A program made the position numbers and the translations under genes. The notes under the pieces are model-generated. The model was not told where the DNA came from, searched no databases, and saw only the letters and a list, made by a program, of their open reading frames with translations. A stretch of DNA of 47,476 nt, taken from positions 1 through 47,476 of the forward strand of contig NZ_JALKAL010000001.1 in the NCBI RefSeq assembly GCF_023015765.1. Direction: 5' to 3'. Positions within the stretch are counted from its first letter, which is position 1. Each line of letters opens with the position of its first letter. Shown piece by piece: positions 1 to 8,783 of the stretch. Source of the stretch: Ornithinimicrobium sp. F0845. Lineage in GTDB: Bacteria > Actinomycetota > Actinomycetes > Actinomycetales > Dermatophilaceae.

Positions 1-78
1 GTACGAACGTACCCACCGGCCAAGCCTACCCAGGGTTGTTAGTGACCACCCTGAGCCCCGAAGCTGCAGGTCAACGAG

Positions 79-859
79 TCACGACACGAAGAATCTTGAC
101 CGACCTAGCCAACTCAGGTCCGGCGTCAGGTCGAAGCGGTCCCGTCGCAACCCGAGCGCCTGGTGGTAGTCGGCGAACTTCATGTCTGCGACATGGCGGT
201 CGGTGTCGACCGGGACGGCCCACACCGCGGGGATGCCCTAAGAGTCGGCGGTAATAAGTCCATGCAGCGACGAACTCACAACCAAGTCAGCCGGCGCGAT
301 CTGACGGACCGCGCCTGTCACGCCCTGGTCGAAGCGGACCCGGCTCACGCCCGACCGTGCGACCAGGTCGTCGTAGCAGGACGCCCACACGGCGTGGTGG
401 CCATGAGCTACCGCAGCCATGGCCGGTGCGGCGAGGCCGGCGGACAAACTTGGAGACCAGCAGGCCCGGATCTCCCAGCGGCGTGTCATCGGTGAGTCCG
501 AGTAGGTCACGGGTGAGCGGGCCTCTTACTGCGAAGAAGTGTGCCTCAGGCATCGACCGGGGTGTTTCGTGCATCAGACCGGCGCCCCACACCGCTGCAG
601 AGACGCTCTCGGGGGCCATCTCAAGGATGCTGCCCACCCCGATGAGGTCGGCCTCGCTCGCGGGGCGTAGGAGCGGGACCATGCCGTGACGGGCCAGGAG
701 CCAAGGGGTCAGCGCGTCGCCGAAGTTCTTGTGACCGTCCCACCAGAACGCGCGCACGAGCCGCGGGCGTCGGCCGTCGCTGAAGGTTCTAACAGTTCCC
801 GCTACCAATCGCCCGATCTGACGCGAGCGACGCACAGTGACGTGGTTGTGAGCAGGCAT
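79..859 (-). pseudogene. Decayed polysaccharide pyruvyl transferase (paralogue of 4774-5706)
   Basis: The minus strand encodes a recognisable polysaccharide pyruvyl transferase (CsaB/PssM family, adds ketal pyruvate to glycans), but not as one reading frame. From a probable start at 859 the N-terminal part reads FWWDGHKNFGDALTPWLL and later GDPGLLVSKF. These match FWWVGHANFGDDLTRWLL and GDPGLLVARH in the intact paralogue at 4774-5706. A frameshift near 450-480 moves the homology into another frame, which carries VVSSSLHGLITADS. An in-frame TAG at 238-240 then replaces the expected Phe before GIPAVW, and the homology continues to a TGA at 79-81. With one frameshift plus one nonsense codon it is very unlikely to make a full product. 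It directly abuts another broken gene (860-1510). Confidence 0.8.
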
Positions 860-1510
860 CGCAACGGAGCCTATCCGCCTCGCGGCGCCGTCAACCTGGC
901 GGTGGGCCGCGGGGAACTCGCAGTAGCCGGTCCCCGACCCACTGGGGTCCGTCGCGGAGTACCAAACGCGGATGCGGCCAGCTTCTACGCGCAAGTACGG
1001 CCGGTACATCTTGTACGACTGCCACGTGTCAGGAATGGTGTGCATGACGGGCCGGTCTGCCACGGCCCAGTCAACACCGTTGATGGGGGCCGCGAGGGCG
1101 AAGGTGTCGTCGCCGCCGCCCCAACCCAGTTTCGCCGACGCCAACCAGCATGTGCCAGGTGTCGTCGTGGCAAGTGACCCCGATATGCCAGGGGTCTGCC
1201 CCGTTCCATCCCGTGATACGAGGTGAGCGGGACAGGCGTGAACGTCGCGGAGCTGAGGCCCAGGATCGTGGTGCGATACAGGATGACGTGACGCCACCGG
1301 GACCGTCCCGCGTCCCATATCTCGCCGTCGCCACGGTGGTTCTCCGAGACCCGTCTTGGGCGCGAGCCGGGCACCCGGTCGAACGGGCCACGCTCGACCC
1401 GCAGGACCGGGGGGTCGGTCTGCTGGCCGCTGAGGTCACCAGGGTGTCGCCTTGGATGAGCACCAGCCCATCGAAGCCGCCGTCGCGTAGCCACGGCACG
1501 TCGGCGGTAG
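860..1510 (-). pseudogene. Decayed beta-propeller / glycoside-hydrolase-like protein
   Basis: Three minus-strand frames together spell one protein-like sequence. VPWLRDGGFDGLVLIQGD lies near 1440-1510, YRTTILGLSSATFTPVPL near 1215-1290, WHIGVTCHDDTWHMLVG near 1150-1195, then WGGGDDTFALAAPINGVDW and YLRVEAGRIRVWYSATD in the frame running into the pyruvyl transferase remnant. The repeated aromatic motif WHIGV / WHMLVG / RVWYSA resembles the five-bladed propeller of GH32/GH43/GH130-like sugar proteins, which often occur in polysaccharide loci. At least two frameshifts (near 1195 and 1140, possibly one more near 1430) break it. The exact family and the original start are uncertain; the upstream end may overlap the divergent gene at 1521. 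Confidence 0.55.
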
Positions 1511-1520
1511 GCTCCGACCC

Positions 1521-2288
1521 ATGGGATGTGGTTCGACGACCTTCGTGATCGCGGTGCCGGATCAACGAGGCGTCGCCGATTGGGCCAAGGCCGTGCAATT
1601 GCTGCGCGAGACCACTGATTCGTGCGTCCGGCAGATCGGGCCACGTCCGATCGTGCTTGTAGCGGCAAGCCGGGGAGCAGCGCTGCCGCCGCTGCCGGGG
1701 GTTGAATTAGTAGAGATTGACCGCGAGTACCGCCCGCTGCCACCTATGTGGGATACGCCAAGGCAGGCGGCGATTCGTGCGGACAAGGGGGCCAGAATCG
1801 CGGCCGCACTCACCCAGGCTCAACCCTGTGGTCACGTGATGGTCGTTGACTGGGACGACCTTGTCTCTCCTCGAATAGCCAAGCACGTGGCGGAGAATCC
1901 GCACGCTAACGGATGGTTCGTAGAGTCTGGCCTCATATTCGATACGGGTCCGCTTGTCCTCACTGTTCCAGAGGGCATGAACAGGTTGTGTGGCACCACG
2001 CTAATAATCCGCTCTGACCTCATGAGCATCCCCACCACGCTCGACGCGGCTGACGATCAATGGGTGGCATCGATGTACGGCTCTCACATCCGGGCCCGTC
2101 AGATTCTGAGCGACAGCGGGAATCCACTGGAGCCGTTACCCTTTCACGGCGCGGCATATCGAGTGGGCACGGGGGTGAACGGATCATATAGGTCGAGTGT
2201 CATTCGGACTGCCCTGGAGATACTTCCCAGACGACGGATATTTCCGAGGCTGCGACCTCGTTTGCGGTTGGGTGAGTTCTCGGCATGA
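1521..2288 (+). CDS. Putative glycosyltransferase-like protein, GT-A fold
   Basis: 255 residues. The N-terminus FVIAVPDQRG is a first Rossmann-like strand. The segment CGHVMVVDWDDLVSPRIA (residues about 102-120) carries an acidic D-W-D-D cluster resembling the DxD metal/nucleotide-sugar site of GT-A glycosyltransferases. Later segments include GTTLIIRSDLM and an ADDQW motif that could be the acceptor-side acid. The C-terminal 25 residues are very basic (RRRIFPRLRPRLRL), consistent with membrane-surface association. It is the first gene of the plus-strand polysaccharide arm and is divergent from the decayed genes. There is no strong ribosome-binding site before ATG 1521. I do not recognise a named family, so the function rests on fold-like motifs and context. 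Confidence 0.7.
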   Translation: MGCGSTTFVIAVPDQRGVADWAKAVQLLRETTDSCVRQIGPRPIVLVAASRGAALPPLPGVELVEIDREYRPLPPMWDTPRQAAIRADKGARIAAALTQAQPCGHVMVVDWDDLVSPRIAKHVAENPHANGWFVESGLIFDTGPLVLTVPEGMNRLCGTTLIIRSDLMSIPTTLDAADDQWVASMYGSHIRARQILSDSGNPLEPLPFHGAAYRVGTGVNGSYRSSVIRTALEILPRRRIFPRLRPRLRLGEFSA

Positions 2289-2895
2289 CCCTCATGCTTT
2301 GTTGCACCTGAGGTGGCGAGGAGTCGGACGACGAGTGCGTCGAGGGTCTCTGGGACACGCCGTGGTCCGCAAGATGACACGCGGCCTTGGTCGAGTAGCG
2401 CACCAGCCCGCTGCTGATCTGTACCGTGGAGGGTCGCAGTTGTGTGCGGCGCGCGAGCACGAGACTAGACTGTCGCAGTGCTGCGGGGACGAAGATCTGC
2501 AGCGTGGTGGCCGCATGGTGTGGGTCAGCATCGTGCTCCAGCACCTGACCATGGCCTCGGTCTCCGAAAGGACTCGCGGTGAATCTGCCCCCTCGTAGCC
2601 TGCGTGGATCGGCCACGTTGACCGGGTGCACAACCACTGCACATCCCGGTCCCAGTGCTGCGGGCCTTTGCGTTGGGTGCTGGCTTGGGGATGGTGGCGC
2701 CTCTCTCCCTCCGTGGAAGCTGCGCGATTCCCATGTCGCACAAGAGGGGTCCGACGAGGTTGGCTACCTGGCGGTACGGTCTCGCGGGCGTGGCAAGAGG
2801 CTTGCGTACCCTGACAGGATGCTAGCCACAGGACCGTACAAGTGAGTTCTGTGACGCACATCGCACCCACCCACAAGTGAGGCACTTCAACTCCC
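2289..2895. other. Long gap without a convincing gene
   Basis: About 600 bases separate the glycosyltransferase-like gene from the ABC exporter. All six frames contain open stretches, but none has a credible start, ribosome-binding site or recognisable domain, and the codon pattern is not that of a gene. A plus-strand stretch near 2663-2840 (VGCWLGDGG...) faintly recalls a LAGLIDADG endonuclease motif, too weakly to call. The region may be a decayed gene or insertion remnant, and it must contain the promoter/leader of the exporter gene. Confidence 0.5.
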
Positions 2896-4695
2896 ATGAA
2901 TCTCGTCGAGACGGTCCGGGCAACGCGACGGATCCTGGATCGGCCGACCCAGCGCGCCCTGGTGTTGGCAACGATTGCGACAGTGATCATCGCACTATTC
3001 GACACGGTTGCGATTGCTCTTGTTCTCCCACTGGTTACCATTGCTTCTGGCGCGGAGGACACCTCTGGAGTGGGCTCGTGGGTCGCCAGCATGCTGGGTG
3101 ACCCAGACCCTCGCACCTTAGTCATCATCATGACTTCGGCTGTGGTGACGCTGTTCATTCTCAAGGACTTTGGCGCCATTGCCTACACCTGGTGGCTCAC
3201 TAGCTTCAAAGTTCTCAAGCGCGTCGAGCTCTCAACACGCCTACTCCAGCACTTTCTGCGTACGCCCTACACGCAAGTCTCCCGACGTAGTTCCGCGGAA
3301 CTTCTTCGGACCATGAATGACGCCGTCGTCCAGTTCTATAATACCACCGTCTTCGGGCTAATGACCCTTGTGTCTAACGTAGCAAGCCTCATTGCGATTG
3401 CGATCGCTTTGTTAGTGTCGGCGCCACTACCTAGTTTAGCGCTGGGTGCCTATTTCGCGGTTGCGACTTTCTTCTATCTGCATGTGATGAAGCCGCGCTC
3501 AATTCAAGCCGGCAAGGTGGCGGTTGAAGCCTCTTCAGCCGCCTACCGCACCGCGTTCGCCGCCTTGGGTGCCATTAAGGAGGCAAAACTTCGAGGGAGT
3601 CAGCCCTTCTTTGTCGAACGTTACCGCGAGGCCTCCCTCCGTGGTGCCTACGCCAGTCGCACTGCCGGCTTCATCTCTGCGATCCCCCGCTATCTGCTTG
3701 AGATCCTCTTCATCCTGGCTGTCGGTCTGCTCCTTCTGTCGAGCACTCTGCTCGCTGATGGGGCGGGCGAGGGGCTAGGCGTGCTGGCCCTCTTCGTGGC
3801 TGCAGGGTTGCGGGCGCTGCCCGCCGTGACGAGCCTGGTTGGCCAGGTCAGTAACGTGCGATTCGGCGCGGGTTTCGTCGACATCGTCTTGACGGAGGTT
3901 CAGGCGGAGCAACACCATGTGTTCATAGATGGAGACAACGAGTCGGCTCCAGTCAGCTTCGACAATGCGGTCGTCCTCGAGGGCGTCTCGTTCACCTACC
4001 CAGATGCGTCTGTGCCTGCCGTGTCTAGCTTGAATCTTGTCATCCCGCATGGCAGCAGCATCGCAATCGTGGGTAGCAGCGGAGCGGGTAAAACGACACT
4101 TGTTGACCTCATCTTGGGGCTGCACCGCCCGTCTGAGGGCCGGATCTCCATTGACGGTCAGGACATCGAGGACAATCTCACGGCCTGGCAGCGTGTGGTC
4201 GGCTACGTTCCCCAGGAGGTGTTCCTGCAGGAGGCCACCTTGGCGGAGAATGTGGCCTTTGACCAGACAGCCGATCAGATCGACCCGAGCAAGCTCTATA
4301 AAGCGATCGAGCGGGCCCAACTGGAGGACGTTGTCGCGTCTTTTGAAGAGGGACTGTGGGAACCCATTGGTGAGCGGGGCTCTCGACTGTCGGGCGGGCA
4401 GCGGCAGCGGATTGGGATTGCCCGCGCGATCTATCAGGAGCCTCACCTACTGGTCCTGGACGAGGCGACGTCCGCTCTTGACAACGAGACCGAGCACCGC
4501 GTGAGCGAGGCTATCCGTGAGCTCCATGGCGAACTCACCATGGTGATCGTTGCGCACAGGTTGTCAACGGTCCGTCACGTCGACACGGTTGTTCTAATGC
4601 ACGAAGGCCAGATCGAGGCGATCGGGACCTTTGAAGAGGTGAGACGCTTGAGCCCACGCTTCGCGCGGATGGTGCAATTTGGCTCGCTCAGCTGA
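2896..4695 (+). CDS. ABC exporter, fused membrane and ATPase domains (polysaccharide/lipid-linked glycan export)
   Basis: 599 residues with the half-transporter layout of the MsbA/PglK type. A six-helix membrane domain covers about residues 15-325; early helices include ALVLATIATVIIALFDTVAIALVLPLV. The nucleotide-binding domain follows. Walker A GSSGAGKTT is near 393-401, signature LSGGQRQR near 498, Walker B LLVLDEATSALD near 517 and the H-loop IVAHRLST near 550, so all ATPase motifs are intact. Such homodimeric exporters flip lipid-linked oligosaccharides or export lipids and peptides. Within a run of glycosyltransferases, a role as flippase/exporter of the glycan made here is the best inference. 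The Shine-Dalgarno is weak (GAGG about 14 nt upstream of ATG). Confidence 0.92.
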   Translation: MNLVETVRATRRILDRPTQRALVLATIATVIIALFDTVAIALVLPLVTIASGAEDTSGVGSWVASMLGDPDPRTLVIIMTSAVVTLFILKDFGAIAYTWWLTSFKVLKRVELSTRLLQHFLRTPYTQVSRRSSAELLRTMNDAVVQFYNTTVFGLMTLVSNVASLIAIAIALLVSAPLPSLALGAYFAVATFFYLHVMKPRSIQAGKVAVEASSAAYRTAFAALGAIKEAKLRGSQPFFVERYREASLRGAYASRTAGFISAIPRYLLEILFILAVGLLLLSSTLLADGAGEGLGVLALFVAAGLRALPAVTSLVGQVSNVRFGAGFVDIVLTEVQAEQHHVFIDGDNESAPVSFDNAVVLEGVSFTYPDASVPAVSSLNLVIPHGSSIAIVGSSGAGKTTLVDLILGLHRPSEGRISIDGQDIEDNLTAWQRVVGYVPQEVFLQEATLAENVAFDQTADQIDPSKLYKAIERAQLEDVVASFEEGLWEPIGERGSRLSGGQRQRIGIARAIYQEPHLLVLDEATSALDNETEHRVSEAIRELHGELTMVIVAHRLSTVRHVDTVVLMHEGQIEAIGTFEEVRRLSPRFARMVQFGSLS

Positions 4696-4773
4696 GCTCT
4701 ATCGGGCAAGTGAGCGCGATTTGCGGCAGCACTCAACTCGACAAGCAAGGGCGGCAACGGATAGGAGAATGTG

Positions 4774-5706
4774 ATGCACTACACGCATCCAATACGTCGG
4801 CGGGGACGCGCCATATCGCAGGTTGCGTCGGCCGCGATCGGAACGGACGTGCGCTGGGGGAGTCCGATCGTAGCGACATTCTGGTGGGTTGGACACGCGA
4901 ACTTTGGCGACGACCTCACGCGGTGGCTGCTTCCCCGCTATGGTGTCCTGCCGCTGCACAGGCCGAGCGCACAGGCGGAGCTCCTGGCCGTTGGAAGTAT
5001 CTTGGGACTCTGTGACTCGTCATACGAAGGCGCGGTCTGGGGGAGTGGCTTGCTGGTGGACCAGCAACACTCACTTCCGCGCGCGCGCATACTAGCCCTT
5101 CGAGGCGCGCTGACACAGGAGCGGGTTGGCGCCCCCGATGATGTCGTGTTGGGCGATCCCGGCCTTCTGGTGGCGCGCCATACACGGCGGCGTAAGAGGC
5201 GGTGGGACGTAGGCTTCGTGCCCCACGCGGGACATCGGCTGAACGAGGCCTTTATATCGGTCGCGAAGCGAGGTCGCTCCTTGACGAGGATTATAGATGT
5301 TCGTCGGCCAGCCCCAAGGGTGGTGGCCGACATCAGCGCGTGTGGCACGATTGTGACCACCTCGCTTCACGGACTCATTACCGCTGACTCCTTCGGAATT
5401 CCTGCTGTTTGGACTAGGCTGTCTCCGGACCTTCACGGCGGTGATTTCAAATTTCGGGACTATGAGTCCGCGGTCACCCCGGGATCGAGTCGATTCGTGG
5501 CATTTGACCCGAAAATGACTCCCGAGGACCTAGAGAATCTAGCTGGTACAGTCACTCGCGAGACGGTGCTATCCATTTGCGGAAAACTTGAAAAGTCAAT
5601 TGGAGAGTGGTCCGATACGCTAGGGGACCTTCCGCAGTTTCCCGGAGGGGTAGTGTCAGCCCTTACTGCCACGCGGCCCGGGCCCAATGTGAGCGGGCCA
5701 TCATGA
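4774..5706 (+). CDS. Polysaccharide pyruvyl transferase family protein
   Basis: About 310 residues of the CsaB/PssM pyruvyl transferase family, which moves pyruvate from phosphoenolpyruvate to a sugar of an exopolysaccharide or cell-wall glycan. Family features are the N-terminal FWWVGHANFGDDLTRWLL, the central AVWGSGLL and GDPGLL, and the C-terminal TTSLHGLITADSFGIP, whose S-L-H-G is the family hallmark. An AGGAG at 4763-4767 sits 6 nt before ATG 4774; a GTG at 4771 directly precedes it but is too close to the ribosome-binding site. Its stop overlaps the start of the following GT2 (ATGA). A decayed paralogue lies at 79-859, so this may be the only working copy in the locus. Confidence 0.9.
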   Translation: MHYTHPIRRRGRAISQVASAAIGTDVRWGSPIVATFWWVGHANFGDDLTRWLLPRYGVLPLHRPSAQAELLAVGSILGLCDSSYEGAVWGSGLLVDQQHSLPRARILALRGALTQERVGAPDDVVLGDPGLLVARHTRRRKRRWDVGFVPHAGHRLNEAFISVAKRGRSLTRIIDVRRPAPRVVADISACGTIVTTSLHGLITADSFGIPAVWTRLSPDLHGGDFKFRDYESAVTPGSSRFVAFDPKMTPEDLENLAGTVTRETVLSICGKLEKSIGEWSDTLGDLPQFPGGVVSALTATRPGPNVSGPS

Positions 5707-6701
5707 ACTCTGATATGCCAAGGACGCCTCGTTTCGAGCATGAGCTGCGTGATTTCAACGCTACGGTTTCCGAGCCCCAGAGTGGCGTGGTCGACGTGGT
5801 CTTGCCGACAAATCGCGGGGGACCTTACCTCGCTGCTGGCGTGGATTCATTGCGTTCTCAATCCTATTGCGACTGGCATCTGATTCTTGTAGACGATGGT
5901 TCCCCAGCCCCATCCGTGCTGCGTGGATTGACCTCCGGCATAGAGAACTGCACTCTGTTGCGCCAGGAAAATAGAGGGGTCTCCTCCGCAAGAAATACTG
6001 CCATTCGGGCTGGAAAGGGTGAGTTCGTGGCATTCTTGGACGACGACGACATCTGGCCCTCTAACAGGCTGAGCCTCCTCGTAGACGCTCTCCAAGCGTC
6101 CCCAAATGCTTCGGGAGTTTTCGGGAACGGTCGTTACGTTGACTCGAATGGAGTCCCGTTCGGAAGATGGGAAACAGAGGCTGCATCGCAGCAGAAGTTC
6201 CTGCGGCGAGAAACTCCGATCCCACGAATCGCTGCCCTTATGGTGCGCAGAACGGCGCTCGTACACGTGGGGCCTTTCAATGAGTGCATGAAGTTATCTG
6301 AAGATGACGAGATGATATTGAGATTGTTACGCCACGCGCCGATGATCCACGTGGATGCAGATGTTGTCGACTACCGCCGGCACTCTAGGAATGCCAGCTC
6401 GGCCACCTGGTGGGAACGTTACCAAGGTGGCCGGATGTCCGTAATGCTAAATCTTGAGTCAGCACGCCAGCTAGGGCCCAAGGAGCATGAGATATGGCTG
6501 CGCGAGTACCTCTCGCGGTTAGATCGCGCCACGGCGGGGGAGTCGCTGGGAAGAATTGTTTCGGATGCGCGCGAAAGGAGGTACCGAAGCGCGCTGTCGG
6601 ACTTCGTGAGTTCCCTGAAGATAAGTCCGCGTGGCTTTTTAGTAGGCGGCGGGCAGCGAGTCGCCGAAGCCGTGTCCAGGCGATTGGCGCGATCTGACTA
6701 A
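5703..6701 (+). CDS. Glycosyltransferase family 2
   Basis: 332 residues starting at an ATG that overlaps the previous stop by 4 bases; an open frame continues upstream but lies inside the pyruvyl transferase. GT2 motifs are visible: VVDVVLPTNRGGPYL, the nucleotide-binding LILVDDGSPAPS, the N-S-SARNTAIRAGKGE-type helix, and the DxD-like FLDDDDIW near residue 115. The later LSEDDEMILRLL fits the ED acceptor/base region. It would add one sugar during repeat-unit assembly at the inner membrane. Its codon use is more AT-rich than genes on the right side of the window (TTA and AGA appear), suggesting the locus was acquired horizontally. It is the last plus-strand gene before the convergent operon. 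Confidence 0.92.
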   Translation: MNSDMPRTPRFEHELRDFNATVSEPQSGVVDVVLPTNRGGPYLAAGVDSLRSQSYCDWHLILVDDGSPAPSVLRGLTSGIENCTLLRQENRGVSSARNTAIRAGKGEFVAFLDDDDIWPSNRLSLLVDALQASPNASGVFGNGRYVDSNGVPFGRWETEAASQQKFLRRETPIPRIAALMVRRTALVHVGPFNECMKLSEDDEMILRLLRHAPMIHVDADVVDYRRHSRNASSATWWERYQGGRMSVMLNLESARQLGPKEHEIWLREYLSRLDRATAGESLGRIVSDARERRYRSALSDFVSSLKISPRGFLVGGGQRVAEAVSRRLARSD

Positions 6702-6774
6702 GGCCGATCTCGCCAATCCATGGCGCGTGGTACAGGACGGGCATCGTACTCGATTATTTGGAGCTGAGATGGTC

Positions 6775-7764
6775 TCAGAGCCATTCGCGAAGACGCCATC
6801 GAATTGGTGGAGGGAGTATCAGCGAATACCTTATATACCTTGAAGGTATAATAGTTCGGGTTGCCCGGAACAGCGCGAGTGCGTCGGGCCATCGATGGGC
6901 CTTGATCTCTCCCCAGAGCCAGACGTTGGCCTCGCGTGCGTAATAGGTCGAATAGTTCTTGAGAGAATATCCTCGTGGGTGGCCAGCGTGCGACCATGCA
7001 AGTTCCCAGGCGCGGACTCGGTGCTGCCACCCAGACGGTCCGAGCTGCTTCGTCGATTGATTGCCGTGAACTCTGTAGAACATCCACCTGCCGGGAACTA
7101 GATGCCATTCCGTTTCGGTTGCGAGAAACACGAAGAGAAGCCAATCCTCCGCGGTCCGGAGGTCATCGGGAACCTTCGGGATATGGTCCAGAAGGCGACT
7201 GCGGAAGACGGTTGTTGAAGTAACGCCCAGGTTTCTCTTGAGCAATTGTTCAAGACTTTCACCATGGATGTCTAGGTAGTCGAAGTTGTTGAGGGGCCGA
7301 GCCATGGTGGCCTGCGCCTCGAGATCCTTCCTCTCCCCACTGGAGAATATCTCTGTTAAGAAGCCGTTCAATTCTGTGGGACCGTTAGGTATTGCGAACT
7401 GCCAAGATGCACTTCGCATGGCCTCGCAGTCCGGATTTGTTTCGAGGTATCGCGCGAAGGAGTCTTGTTTCTCGCTATGCCAGACGTCATCGTCATCTAG
7501 TAATGCGACCCAATCCGTTCTTACGGCGCGGAGTCCTTTGTTTCTACTTGCGGCTGCGCCGAGCGAGTGGGAATTCTCAATGATGTCCACGGACGGGTAA
7601 TGCTGCCGTATGAACCGTGCTGTGCCATCCGTATCACCGTCAATAACGACGATAACCTGAGATGGCTGGATGGTTTGCGCATATACACTTTCTAGTGCTA
7701 CATTTAGATATGTTTTGCGACTTCGCGTGGGGATTATGACGGCGTAGTTGAAATTTTTGGCCAT
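6775..7764 (-). CDS. Glycosyltransferase family 2
   Basis: 329 residues. YAVIIPTRSRKTYLNVALESVY opens the GT-A domain. VIVVIDGDTDG provides the first acidic site and VALLDDDDVWH (near residues 89-99) the DxD metal site. TAEDWLLFVFLA is the downstream acceptor-side ED motif. A clear AGGAGG lies 9 nt upstream of ATG 7764. This is the final gene of the minus-strand polysaccharide operon, 23 nt after the preceding GT2, and it is notably AT-rich near its start. Acceptor and donor sugars cannot be read from the sequence. Confidence 0.92.
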   Translation of the reverse strand: MAKNFNYAVIIPTRSRKTYLNVALESVYAQTIQPSQVIVVIDGDTDGTARFIRQHYPSVDIIENSHSLGAAASRNKGLRAVRTDWVALLDDDDVWHSEKQDSFARYLETNPDCEAMRSASWQFAIPNGPTELNGFLTEIFSSGERKDLEAQATMARPLNNFDYLDIHGESLEQLLKRNLGVTSTTVFRSRLLDHIPKVPDDLRTAEDWLLFVFLATETEWHLVPGRWMFYRVHGNQSTKQLGPSGWQHRVRAWELAWSHAGHPRGYSLKNYSTYYAREANVWLWGEIKAHRWPDALALFRATRTIIPSRYIRYSLILPPPIRWRLREWL

Positions 7765-7787
7765 GGATCTATACCTCCTGCAGTCTC

Positions 7788-8783
7788 TTACTCCTTGGTG
7801 GAGGCGGGTGCGTTGCCCGAATTATGAGAAGGACGATCTAGGTCATGAAGTAGCCTGAGTGCGACGGCGTGGCCGACTACTGCACCTGCGAGTGAGACTG
7901 CAGCTCGGGACAGGCCGTTGGCGGCACCTCGGTACCTATTGCGACTTCCACCGGGTTTAGAGGCTAGGGACAGGGCCGCATACCCAATATGGCCCGCAAC
8001 TTTGCGGGCAGCGGCTCGCGGGTTGGCCCGTGCGCGAGGGTCGTGCAGTCCAAGCGTCGTCAGCAACAGAACGGCGTGGTTGCGTGCTGCGTAGTACTCG
8101 TAGCGGCGATCGAATCGGTGGCCCTTTGCGTATGTGCCACCTACGTGCCTGACCACGGCGTCTGGCGTATAGGTGAGGCGGTACCCAGCGACCCGAGCCC
8201 TCAGTGCGATGTCGGATTCCTCCCTAAGACAGGTTCCTGGGTAAAAGTCCCGGATTCCTCCTAGCTCTTCAATGACATTGCGGCGCATAGACATGTTGGC
8301 GCCCAGCAGGTGGTCCACCTCGACGTCTCCGTCCGTCATAGCAGCGAAGTAGCCAGTCAGGGCTCCGTCAGCAAGCAATTTGCCCACTCGATCTCGGCCC
8401 TCGAACTCCTCGCCTGGTTGACCGTTTATCGTTCGGCCGCCCACCCCCGCCACCGTAGGGTCCGTGTAGCGGCTTATGAGCTGCTCCAGCCAATCAGGCC
8501 TAGGATAGGCGTCATCGTCAAGGAAGGCCACCACATCACCCGAGGTGCGCTCGATGCCAATGGCCCGAGATGTTGCCGTGGTCCCCCTGCCGTGCGGGCT
8601 ACGGACGTAGGTAACGGTCGGGAATGTCTCGACCAAAAGCGCGGTCTCGGTACCTGGCGACGCATCCACCACCACTACCTCGGCGGACTGCACAGATTGA
8701 GTCAAGACGTGCTCAAGGCACGTGCCGAGGTAGTCCGTTCGATTGTAGGTGGGGATGACGACACTCACTGTGGGGGAAGTCAT
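7788..8783 (-). CDS. Glycosyltransferase family 2, possibly membrane-associated
   Basis: 331 residues with a strong GT2 core: VSVVIPTYNRTDYL at the start, VVVVDASPG, then VVAFLDDDAYPRPDWL as the DxD region, and a CLREESDIALRARVAGY-type ED motif followed by VRHVGG. This pattern resembles rhamnosyl/mucin-like GT2 enzymes. The C-terminal 80 residues contain hydrophobic stretches (VAGHIGYAALSLASK, AVSLAGAVVGHAVALRLL) that may anchor it to the membrane. ATG 8783 overlaps the upstream stop by 4 nt, indicating translational coupling. Confidence 0.9.
   Translation of the reverse strand: MTSPTVSVVIPTYNRTDYLGTCLEHVLTQSVQSAEVVVVDASPGTETALLVETFPTVTYVRSPHGRGTTATSRAIGIERTSGDVVAFLDDDAYPRPDWLEQLISRYTDPTVAGVGGRTINGQPGEEFEGRDRVGKLLADGALTGYFAAMTDGDVEVDHLLGANMSMRRNVIEELGGIRDFYPGTCLREESDIALRARVAGYRLTYTPDAVVRHVGGTYAKGHRFDRRYEYYAARNHAVLLLTTLGLHDPRARANPRAAARKVAGHIGYAALSLASKPGGSRNRYRGAANGLSRAAVSLAGAVVGHAVALRLLHDLDRPSHNSGNAPASTKE

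Noticed and set aside
238-240. In-frame TAG in the pyruvyl transferase remnant as a recoded codon (pyrrolysine or readthrough)
   Set aside because: The same gene also has a frameshift and lies in a decayed stretch. The homologous codon in the intact paralogue is Phe, so simple mutation explains it.
2663-2840. Possible LAGLIDADG homing endonuclease fragment (VGCWLGDGG)
   Set aside because: A single short resemblance, no second motif and no coding signature; it is listed only as part of the unassigned gap.
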